Source: Microcoleus vaginatus HSN003
GTDB taxonomy: Bacteria > Cyanobacteriota > Cyanobacteriia > Cyanobacteriales > Microcoleaceae
Assembly (NCBI RefSeq): GCF_022701255.1
Contig: NZ_CP031705.1
Location: forward strand, 3,906,001-3,970,000
Direction of reading: 5' to 3'
Length of the DNA: 64,000 nucleotides
Under the pieces are notes generated by a model. The model ran no database searches. It had not been told where the DNA came from and worked only from the letters and a program-made list of their open reading frames with translations. This document shows, piece after piece, positions 35,728-44,008 of the stretch (position 1 is its first letter; the number at the start of each line of letters is the position of its first letter). A program made the translations under genes and the position numbers.

Positions 35728-36992
35728 TGACTAATTATTGCTGGCGAGAGTGCAATGCTGGATTTGACGATCGCCGGTACAATGCGATCGCACGCCATTC
35801 TCGCCCCAGAAAGGTTTCTTGCGACTGGCCCCACTTGCAGCGCTGCTAAACCACCGGTCAAAAATAATTCGCATCCGGGCCAACGCAGGTGTTTGTCTAA
35901 AACTGGCAAACCTTTAACTATTTCAATGGGATGCGTTTCTAGCATTTCTTTGAACATGGGCTCGGCTGCAATGTCTAGTTTGGTGCCGGTTGCTAGCCAA
36001 ATTCGATCGACTAATAACGTCTCGCCACTGCTGCAATCAACAGTCCATCTGTTATTTTCCCACCGAACGCCAACCACTTCGCACTGTTCGTGAAATGTCA
36101 GTTTTTCGCTGCGGGAGAACCTCCGCAACTGTGTCATAATTTCCGGTGTCATCGAGCCACCGTTGCGGGCTTGTTGAATGATTTCCCACCGCTTATGCCA
36201 ATCTGGTTCGGCGACGAATCCTTTGAGGTATTTTGGCCCCAACCAACCGGGCTCGGCATCAAATAGTTTTTCTTGTAAATAGCGCCTAGTCATTAACAGG
36301 ACTTTTGCTCCTCTGGCGGTTGCTCCTACTGCTAAATGTCCGCTGGTTAGTCCGCCTCCGACAATTAATATTTGTTCTCCTTGCAATTGCAAATTTCGCA
36401 AATCTACTTGATGGGAGTGGCGAATTCTTTCGGCGGGATGCTGTGTTTGAATTTGATTTGCCCACGCTGGTAAATGCGGTTTTCCACTTCCGGCGGCGAC
36501 AATTACTCGGCGGGCGATCGCACTTTTTCCGTCTTCAAACCACAGGCGGAAATGGCCGGATTTCGGCTGAATGCGGGTAACTTTTGCTTTGATAACTCGA
36601 TCGCCCAATTCCCACCTTTTTATTGTGTCCCCGCAAAATTCCTCAAATAACCGACTTCCAGGCAAATCGTAGGGGGGAAACAATTCCGAGGAGCGATTTT
36701 CGGCAAACCTCCGCAATTCGTAAGGGTTGGGATCTGGGTGGTGCACTGCGGGCGATCGCAAATGCCCAATTTCTAAAGCTGCAAATTGCCTCCGCCACTG
36801 GGTCAGCCATTCGCCGCTCGGATCGAATGCTAAAAGTTTATTCCGCAGGCTGTTGCGTTTTTTCAATATGTGTGATATTAGAGTCAGGGCGTGCGGCCCA
36901 GCGCCGATTACAGCTAAATCAACTTGGGGCGGCGTGGCTTCTGAGTTCGCTTGCATGAGAAGTGCTAATTTGCGAATGATAACAATTCTCAT
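35700..36992 (-). CDS. FAD/NAD(P)-binding protein resembling lysine/ornithine N-monooxygenases
   Basis: This protein has an FAD site VDLAVIGAGPHALTLISHIL, a substrate/FAD segment EIGHLRSPAVHHPDPNPYEL, an NADPH site GEQILIVGGGLTSGHLAVGA and the late ATGTKLDIAAEP motif. The order matches class B flavoprotein monooxygenases related to SidA/IucD, though it is not close to siderophore enzymes of known function. The start is either ATG 36992 or, more likely, ATG 36956 (MQANSEATPP). The last ten residues (SHINSGCTHT) and the stop codon are encoded by the miniature element at 35587-35727, so the C-terminus was changed by its insertion. Confidence 0.8.
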   Translation of the reverse strand: MRIVIIRKLALLMQANSEATPPQVDLAVIGAGPHALTLISHILKKRNSLRNKLLAFDPSGEWLTQWRRQFAALEIGHLRSPAVHHPDPNPYELRRFAENRSSELFPPYDLPGSRLFEEFCGDTIKRWELGDRVIKAKVTRIQPKSGHFRLWFEDGKSAIARRVIVAAGSGKPHLPAWANQIQTQHPAERIRHSHQVDLRNLQLQGEQILIVGGGLTSGHLAVGATARGAKVLLMTRRYLQEKLFDAEPGWLGPKYLKGFVAEPDWHKRWEIIQQARNGGSMTPEIMTQLRRFSRSEKLTFHEQCEVVGVRWENNRWTVDCSSGETLLVDRIWLATGTKLDIAAEPMFKEMLETHPIEIVKGLPVLDKHLRWPGCELFLTGGLAALQVGPVARNLSGARMACDRIVPAIVKSSIALSPAIISHINSGCTHT

Positions 36993-37079
36993 TATAAATT
37001 AATCGAGCATCAAGTTTACGCCTTTCGAGAGCAAGCAGGATGGATGTTCCGCAGAAAGACACAGGATACGCAAAAGCTC

Positions 37080-37148
37080 AGAAACCGGTTTTCTGAGAGA
37101 TTTCTGCCCATCCTGAGCGCACTGGGGCGCTCAGAAACCGGGTTTTTT
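37080..37148. repeat. AGAAACCGGTTTTCT palindrome pair
   Basis: Two diverged copies of the AGAAACCGGGTTTCT palindrome flank CCTGAGCGCACTGGGGCGCTCAG, itself an imperfect inverted repeat. They lie just upstream of the leftward flavoprotein gene, in the divergent intergenic region. Confidence 0.55.
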
Positions 37149-37239
37149 AGCCCACCGAAATGAAAACCGATCTCGGAAAGCGTCGGGACGATCGTCGGTG
37201 GGCGTTACGATAAAAGTAAAAAAAACTTGTAAAAAAAAC

Positions 37240-37680
37240 TTAGCCGACTGCCTGCGGCGCTGCCTCAATTGCCAGAGTCGGCAAGCATCGCTGACGGGCG
37301 CTAATCTCTGCTTGGAGTGCCTGATTGACTTGGGCGAGTTTCATTCTCCGCTTCGGAACTTTAGCATTTAATACGTGATTCACTTCTGAGAATTGGGCAG
37401 ATTGTTATTGAATCTTGACAAATAATTCAGCTTGCGATCCGAGGACTCCTAAGTGATCCGCAATTTTCTGGCGCACAAACTCGATTTCCTCTGCTTCCTG
37501 CTTTAAATGCAGAGTCGCGCGAATTGTAATGATGTGATTAAATTATGAGCTAAACTAGATATTAGATGGAATAGGCGATCGCATTCCAGCATCGGTTTCA
37601 AAAATACTATTAAGTATCTGATTAGCCTCTTAAATTCCTCTTCTATCAACTGCTGTCGTTTAATCAGCCTTAGCCTTCTT
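37240..37680 (-). pseudogene. Decayed coiled-coil protein gene (possible sensor-kinase fragment)
   Basis: Minus-strand frames give LIKRQQLIEEEFKRLIRYL, then after a frame change ATLHLKQEAEEIEFVRQKIA and DHLGVLGSQAELFVKIQ, an in-frame stop, and VNQALQAEISARQRCLPTL up to TAA at 37240. The Gln/Glu-rich heptads and VNQALQAEISARQ resemble linker regions in cyanobacterial sensor kinases. At least one stop and one frameshift break it, so it is a remnant. Its location just upstream of a large histidine-kinase gene may be chance. Confidence 0.45.
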
Positions 37681-37887
37681 CATTTTCTACTTAGTCTTAA
37701 CTCAAGCATAAACAGCTCTTACATAAAATCTTGAAGTATTGTTTTCAACTCGCGCTTTGATAATTTAAGCCACAAAGTATATTAAGAAAAATGTTATTCA
37801 CTGAATACCACAGTAGAGCGAGCGAAAATAGTAGATAGTAACTCTCAAAAGCTTCTGGCTTGTCAGAAGTAGTAGGAATACGTAGAT

Positions 37888-40800
37888 ATGACTAATATCA
37901 CAAAACTTTTCCTAGGATATCACCTTAACGAGCAAATTTACGCAGGCAATCGAACTCTAGTTTATCGCGGCATTCGCTCTTCAAATGGGCAACCCGTCGT
38001 CATCAAACTACTGCGAAATGAGTTTCCCAGCTTCAACGAACTCGTTCACTTCCGCAACCAATACGTCATTGCTAAAAACTTAAATATCCCCGGCACGGTC
38101 AAGGTCTACAGCCTGGAGAGCTATCATAACCGCTATGCTCTGGTGATGGAAGACTTTGGCGGAATTTCCTTAAGTAGTTACCTCGCTAGTCTGGCAAAAG
38201 CTAGCAACGAAACCCTAGAAGGCTTACCAGTTAACGACTTTCTTCCTATGGCGATTCAAATTGCCAACGCCCTTGACGGACTTCATCGCCACCACGTCAT
38301 CCATAAAGACCTCAAGCCCGCCAATATTCTAATTAACCCCACCAACAAAGAAGTGAAGGTGATTGACTTCAGCATCGCTTCCATGCTGCCGCGCGAAACC
38401 CAAGAAATTCAAAATCCCAACGTCCTTGAAGGCACTTTACCTTATATATCTCCCGAACAAACGGGGCGAATGAACCGAGGCATTGATTACCGCACAGATT
38501 TCTACTCCCTAGGAGTAACATTCTACGAATTACTAACAGGAAAGTTACCATTTCAAACAGACGATCCAATGGATTTGGTACACTGTCACCTTGCTAAGCA
38601 ACCTATCCCAGCCTCAATAGTCACCCAGAGCGTTCCATTGGTGCTGTCGGAGATTGTCAGCAAACTGATGGCGAAGAATGCTGAAGCTCGCTATCAAAGT
38701 GCCCTAGGACTCAAGTTTGATTTGGAAACTTGTTTATCCCAGTGGCAAGAGACAGGGGCGCTGACTAAATTTACCATAGGGGAGCGAGATTTGTGCGATC
38801 GCTTCATCATCCCCGAAAAAATGTACGGTCGGGAAAGCGAAGTATTCTCCCTGCTAGCCGCCTTTGACCGCGTGAGTGCAGGTAGCACTGAAATGATGCT
38901 CGTTTCTGGTTTTTCTGGCATTGGTAAAACCGCTGTTGTCAACGAAGTTCACAAACCCATTGTCCGGCAGCGTGGCTACTTTATTAAAGGAAAATTTGAC
39001 CAATTTCAACGCACCCTTCCCTTTACAGTATTTGTCCAAGCTTTTCGCGATTTAATGGGACAACTGCTATCGGAAACAGATGCGAAAGTTGAACAATGGA
39101 AGTGGGAAATTTTGGCAGCTTTGGGCGAGAATGCTCAGGTAATCGTTGAAGTCATTCCTGAACTAGAACGTATTATCGGACAGCAAGCCCCAGTCCCCGA
39201 ACTTTCGGGAAGTGCTGGTCAAAATCGCTTCAATTTGTTGTTTGAAAAATTCATTCAAGTCTTCACAACAAAAGACCATCCTTTAGTGATTTTCTTGGAC
39301 GATTTGCAATGGGCAGACTCAGCATCGTTAAAATTAATTCAACTGCTGATGAGCGACGTTGATAACTGCTATCTCTTTTTAATTGGAGCTTATCGGGATA
39401 ACGAAGTTTTTCCCTCACATCCATTGATGCTGACGTTAGCAGAGATTCAAAAAACTGAAGTAAAGGTGAATACTATTACCTTAGCACCACTTGATCGAGC
39501 CGACGTAAATAGTTTAGTTGCCGATACTCTAGCTTGTTCTACAGGGTTGGCTCAGCCTTTGACAGAACTCGTTTATCAGAAAACCCAAGGCAATCCATTT
39601 TTCAGCACACAATTCCTCAAATCTTTGCATGAAGATGGGCTAATAGAATTTAATCTTGAGCTTGGTTATTGGCAGTGCGATATTGCCCGAGTGCGAACCT
39701 TGGCACTAACAGATGATGTTGTAGAATTTATGGCACTTCAGTTGCGAAAGTTGCCAGCCCCGACACAGGAAGTTTTAAAGTTAGCTGCTTGTATTGGCAA
39801 TCAGTTCGATTTGGCGACGTTAGCAATTGTTGATGAAAATTCGCCCGAAGAAACCGCATCGGCTTTATGGAAGGCACTACAAGACGGGCTAATTTTACCC
39901 ATTAGCGAAGTTTATAAGTTTTATCAAGCAGAGGGAAATAGCGAATCGGTAATCGGTAAGGGCAAGAAATCTGACCAATTACTAATTACCCAGGACCAAT
40001 TACCCAAATATAATTTTTTACACGATCGCGTCCAACAAGCTGCTTATTCTCTGATTCCAGAAGACCAAAAGCGATCGACTCATTTAAAAATCGGTCAACT
40101 GTTATTACAGAATACACCAGAAGCCGAGCGAGAAGAAAGAATTTTTGATATTGTCAACCACTTGAATGTGGGAGTTGAGCTAATTACTCAGGAAGCAGAA
40201 CAAGAGCAATTAGCACAATTGAATCTGGTTGCTGGAAAGAAAGCGAAAGCTGCTACAGCCTATTCTGCTGCGGTTGAATATTTGAACGCGGCAAGGGGAT
40301 TACTGACAGTAAATAGCTGGGAAAGTCAGTATAAACTAACTTTGACGCTGCATGAGGAAGCAGCAGAAGCGGCTTATCTGAACGGCGATTTTGAAAAAAT
40401 GGAGATATTAGCTATAAGAGTGTTGCAAAAAGCTATATCGCTGCTGGACAAAGTGAGGGTGTACGAAGTGCAAATGCAAGCTTATATGGGGCAGAATAAG
40501 CTACAAGAAGCACTAGGTATGGGGCTACAAGTGTTAAATCTGCTCGGAATAGAGTTTCACAACTCGCCAAACCAATCTGATATCGGAGACGCGCTGACCC
40601 AAACCACTTCAATTTTGAGCGGAAAGCAAATTGAGAATTTAATCGATCTCCCTCAAATGACAGATCCGCATCAGCTAGCAACTATGAGGATTCTGTCAAC
40701 TCTATTTTCCTCTGCTTACATAGCGATGCCGTCCCTAGTGCCTTTAGTAATTTGCAAACAGGTCGATTTATCTGTCTTATATGGCAATGCTTCTGTATCT

Positions 40801-43362
40801 CCCCCAGCTTATGCTCAGTATGCTTTTCTGCTGTGTGCGATGGGAGATATAGATACAGGCTATCAGTTCGGTCAATTAGCTTTATCTTTGGTGTCGAAGT
40901 CAAATGCTAAAGCAATCGCTGCCAAGACGCAGTACATAGTTGCTGGTGGCGTTCAACATTGGAAAGAACATCTCAAGAATACAGTAGAACTTTTGCTTTC
41001 AGCATACTTTATTGGTCGGGAAACCGGAGAGTTAGAATTTGCTGGCTATACTATTAGCGTATATATTAATCACTCGTATTTTAGTGGTAAGCAATTAACG
41101 CAACTGGAACGAGAAATGGCAACCTACTGGGAAGCAGTGCTGAAAATTAAGCAAGAAACACCGCTTCATTTTGTAGAAGTATTTTGGCAAGCTGCCTTAA
41201 ACATGATGGGGCGGGTGGAAAATCCCTGCCAGTTAAAGGGTGAAGTTTACGACGAAGATAAAATGCTGCCACTACACCAGCAAACTAATAATGGAGTAGC
41301 ACTTCATTACCTCTACTTGAACAAGATTGTACTTTGTTATTTATTTGAGCATTACTCGGAAGCACTGGAAAACATCGAGCGATTAGAAAGCTATTTGGGT
41401 GCAGCTACAGGACAGATAACTTTTGCTATCTTCTATTTCTATGATTCTCTGGTGCGGCTGTCGGTATACTTGAATACTCCCTTTTCCGAGCAAAAGGAAC
41501 TTATTGACCGAGTACAAGCTAATCAAGAAAAAATGCAGAAATGGGCACATCATGCCCCCATGAATCATCTGCATAAATTCTATTTAGTGGAGGCAGAACG
41601 ACATCGGGTTTTAGGGGAAAAAATAGAGGCGATCGAGATGTACGACAAGGCTATTGCCCTCGCCAAAGAAAACGAATACATTAACGAAGAAGCACTAGCT
41701 CACGAACTCGCTGCCAAGTTCTATTTGGAATGGGGGAAAGAAAAACTCGCAAAACCCTATTTAATTGATGCTTATTATGCCTACGCTCGTTGGGGAGCCA
41801 AAGCAAAGATTGACCATCTAGAACAGCGCTACCCGCAACTCATTGCTTCTATACTACAAAATGAGCAAGCTTGCCAGAATCCGAGCGAAATGATTCACTC
41901 GTATAGCAATAGTGAATCTTCCCTCTATAACAAGAATAGAACAATTATCGGTAGCACCAGCACCAGTTCGGAATTAGTAGATTTGCCGACCATTATCAAA
42001 GCTTCTCAAGCTCTCTCCAGTGAAATAGAATTAGAGCAACTGCTGACGACTTTGATGCAAGTAGCAGTTCAAAATGCCGGAGCACAAAGCGGAGCATTAA
42101 TTTTGGATGAAGGTGGAAAGTGGAGAGTTTCCGTACACTGTACAAATCGCCAAGATTGTAATTTGGAATCACTTCTAGTTGAAGAAAGCAAAGCAATTCC
42201 TCTGAGCATAATTAACTACGTCAAACGTACAAAAGAAATCCTGGTATTCGATCGTGCCAGCACTCAAACCACCTTCGCGGCAGATCCTTACATCATTGAG
42301 CAGCAACCCAAGAGCGTTTTATGCACTCCGATTCTCTATCATGGTAAAGTAATGGGCATTCTGTATTTAGAGAATAATCTCACAACGGCGGCGTTTACGC
42401 GCGATCGCGTCGCCATCCTCAACATCCTCTGCTCCCAAGCTGCAATTTCCTTACAGAACGCCCGCCTGTATCAACAATCTCAGGAATATGCCCAAAAACT
42501 AGAGCAGTCTATCCAGGATCTCAAAGGCATGCAACTGCAATTGGTGCAAGGTGAAAAGATGTCTGCTCTCGGAAATTTAGTCGCAGGGGTAGCCCACGAA
42601 ATTAACAATCCCGTAGGCTTTATCGCCGGCAATTTGCAACCCGCTCAAGAATACGTCGGTGATTTATTCAATTTGATTGATTTGTATCAAGAAACATTTC
42701 CCAATCCGGGAGGGGAAATTGAAACAGAAATTGAGGATATTGACTTGGAGTATTTGCGAGAAGATTTGCCCAAGTTAATTGGCTCAATGAAGGATGGAGT
42801 TGAGCGCATTCGCAATATCAGTACGAGTTTGAGAACGTTTTCCAGGGCAGATAGCGATCGACCCGTTTCTTTCAATATTCACGACGGACTCGAAAGCACT
42901 CTGCTAATTCTCAAGCACCGTTTAAAAGCGAGCGAGTTCCGCCCTGCCATTGAAGTTGTGAAAGAGTATGGTGATTTGCCCCTAGTGAAATGCTTTCCCG
43001 GCCAGTTAAACCAGGTATTTATGAACGTACTCGCCAATGCCATTGACGCTCTGGAGGAGTCAAATAAGGGACGCAGTTTTCAGGAAATTAAAGCCCTACC
43101 TAATCAAATCACGGTTCAAACTGCTCTGAGCGAATCCAAAGATCAGGTTTTAATTCGCATTAAGGATAATGGAGTGGGGATGTCGGCCTCCATAAAGGAA
43201 AACATCTTTAACCACTTATTCACAACCAAATCTGTGGGTCAAGGAACAGGCTTAGGATTGTCTATAGCCTACCAAATTGTTGTGGAAAAACATGGAGGTA
43301 CGTTACTTGTGAATTCCTCGTTGGGACAGGGTTCGGAGTTTGTGATTTCTATTCCGATATGA
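37888..43362 (+). CDS. Ser/Thr kinase - AAA ATPase - GAF - histidine kinase multi-domain signalling protein
   Basis: This 1824-residue protein combines two kinase types. Residues ~8-280 are a Ser/Thr kinase (VIKLL lysine; HHVIHKDLKPANILI catalytic loop at ~132; VIDFSIA; GTLPYISPEQTGRMNRG). About 310-560 is an AAA-16 ATPase (GFSGIGKT Walker A near 342; LVIFLDDLQWADS Walker B). A long helical TPR-like region (700-1340) follows, then a GAF domain (~1370-1530), a coiled coil and a histidine kinase (GNLVAGVAHEINNPVGFI with the phospho-His near 1569; NVLANAID, GTGLGLSIAYQIV). No membrane segment or signal is seen. Such proteins are typical of filamentous cyanobacteria; the stimulus is unknown. No response regulator lies beside it. 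Confidence 0.95.
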   Translation: MTNITKLFLGYHLNEQIYAGNRTLVYRGIRSSNGQPVVIKLLRNEFPSFNELVHFRNQYVIAKNLNIPGTVKVYSLESYHNRYALVMEDFGGISLSSYLASLAKASNETLEGLPVNDFLPMAIQIANALDGLHRHHVIHKDLKPANILINPTNKEVKVIDFSIASMLPRETQEIQNPNVLEGTLPYISPEQTGRMNRGIDYRTDFYSLGVTFYELLTGKLPFQTDDPMDLVHCHLAKQPIPASIVTQSVPLVLSEIVSKLMAKNAEARYQSALGLKFDLETCLSQWQETGALTKFTIGERDLCDRFIIPEKMYGRESEVFSLLAAFDRVSAGSTEMMLVSGFSGIGKTAVVNEVHKPIVRQRGYFIKGKFDQFQRTLPFTVFVQAFRDLMGQLLSETDAKVEQWKWEILAALGENAQVIVEVIPELERIIGQQAPVPELSGSAGQNRFNLLFEKFIQVFTTKDHPLVIFLDDLQWADSASLKLIQLLMSDVDNCYLFLIGAYRDNEVFPSHPLMLTLAEIQKTEVKVNTITLAPLDRADVNSLVADTLACSTGLAQPLTELVYQKTQGNPFFSTQFLKSLHEDGLIEFNLELGYWQCDIARVRTLALTDDVVEFMALQLRKLPAPTQEVLKLAACIGNQFDLATLAIVDENSPEETASALWKALQDGLILPISEVYKFYQAEGNSESVIGKGKKSDQLLITQDQLPKYNFLHDRVQQAAYSLIPEDQKRSTHLKIGQLLLQNTPEAEREERIFDIVNHLNVGVELITQEAEQEQLAQLNLVAGKKAKAATAYSAAVEYLNAARGLLTVNSWESQYKLTLTLHEEAAEAAYLNGDFEKMEILAIRVLQKAISLLDKVRVYEVQMQAYMGQNKLQEALGMGLQVLNLLGIEFHNSPNQSDIGDALTQTTSILSGKQIENLIDLPQMTDPHQLATMRILSTLFSSAYIAMPSLVPLVICKQVDLSVLYGNASVSPPAYAQYAFLLCAMGDIDTGYQFGQLALSLVSKSNAKAIAAKTQYIVAGGVQHWKEHLKNTVELLLSAYFIGRETGELEFAGYTISVYINHSYFSGKQLTQLEREMATYWEAVLKIKQETPLHFVEVFWQAALNMMGRVENPCQLKGEVYDEDKMLPLHQQTNNGVALHYLYLNKIVLCYLFEHYSEALENIERLESYLGAATGQITFAIFYFYDSLVRLSVYLNTPFSEQKELIDRVQANQEKMQKWAHHAPMNHLHKFYLVEAERHRVLGEKIEAIEMYDKAIALAKENEYINEEALAHELAAKFYLEWGKEKLAKPYLIDAYYAYARWGAKAKIDHLEQRYPQLIASILQNEQACQNPSEMIHSYSNSESSLYNKNRTIIGSTSTSSELVDLPTIIKASQALSSEIELEQLLTTLMQVAVQNAGAQSGALILDEGGKWRVSVHCTNRQDCNLESLLVEESKAIPLSIINYVKRTKEILVFDRASTQTTFAADPYIIEQQPKSVLCTPILYHGKVMGILYLENNLTTAAFTRDRVAILNILCSQAAISLQNARLYQQSQEYAQKLEQSIQDLKGMQLQLVQGEKMSALGNLVAGVAHEINNPVGFIAGNLQPAQEYVGDLFNLIDLYQETFPNPGGEIETEIEDIDLEYLREDLPKLIGSMKDGVERIRNISTSLRTFSRADSDRPVSFNIHDGLESTLLILKHRLKASEFRPAIEVVKEYGDLPLVKCFPGQLNQVFMNVLANAIDALEESNKGRSFQEIKALPNQITVQTALSESKDQVLIRIKDNGVGMSASIKENIFNHLFTTKSVGQGTGLGLSIAYQIVVEKHGGTLLVNSSLGQGSEFVISIPI

Positions 43363-43808
43363 GCAGTTCGTGCTGGGGCTTTAGCGCATAAAGTACAGCC
43401 TCCCAACTCGCAACCCCGTTATTAGAAGAAAGAGGACAAGGGGAACGGGCAACAGGCTCTCTTGCTCTCAGGCTAGGAACTAGCGACTACAAACTAGGGA
43501 AACAAAGAATCTAGGCTCATTCCCCCATACTCAGTCCACACCTTATTAATGATGGAGACAGCGGTTTGCAACCGCCTGCTTTACAAAAACTCTTCCCTGT
43601 TTTTGTTCTCGGTTTCGAGTTAAGAATTCCCTTGACATTCTAAGCATCTACTTACCGAAACGAAAACGGCTATCATGCTACTGAGATTGGGGAGTTTAAT
43701 TTCATAGCTGAAAACTCTATTGGAATTAACTCATTTTTGATAGGGCGATCGCTAACATCATAATGTGCACAGCGCGGGCCCTACGTTGAAGTTTGGGTTA
43801 GATACGCA
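43363..43808. other. Intergenic region after the kinase gene
   Basis: No gene is seen. It contains a GACAGCGGTTTGCAACCGCCTG hairpin near 43557, shown here in part, a TTGACATTCTAAGCATC stretch near 43632 and several HIP1-like sites. Confidence 0.4.
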
Positions 43809-43838
43809 GCGCGCACCCTAAATTAATAAGGTGCGCGC
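43809..43838. terminator. GC-rich hairpin downstream of tRNA-Ser
   Basis: GCGCGCACC and GGTGCGCGC pair perfectly around a 12-base AT-rich loop. It is 25 bp beyond the 3' end of the leftward tRNA-Ser and 446 bp past the kinase stop. A T run is absent, so this may be a processing or termination hairpin or a dispersed palindrome. Confidence 0.5.
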
Positions 43839-43862
43839 TTGCCACTTGACGCTTAGATGTAC

Positions 43863-43948
43863 GGAGAGGGTGGGATTTGAACCCACGTTAGAGTCACCCC
43901 TAAAGTAGATTTCGAGTCTACCGCATTCAACCGCTCTGCCACCTCTCC
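43863..43948 (-). tRNA. trnS-CGA: tRNA-Ser (anticodon CGA)
   Basis: On the minus strand GGAGAGG opens the acceptor stem and CCTCTCC closes it. The D-arm (GGCAGAGCGGTTGAATGC), an anticodon stem GTAGA/TCTAC with loop CTCGAAA, a long variable arm typical of serine tRNA, and the T-arm GTGGGTTCAAATCCCAC are all present. The anticodon CGA is at 43912-43914 and reads UCG. The 3' CCA is not encoded. Confidence 0.95.
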
Positions 43949-44008
43949 AATTGATTTGAGATGTGAGCTAAAAGTATATTACCGCACAGTGCGCCACATT
44001 GTAAATCA

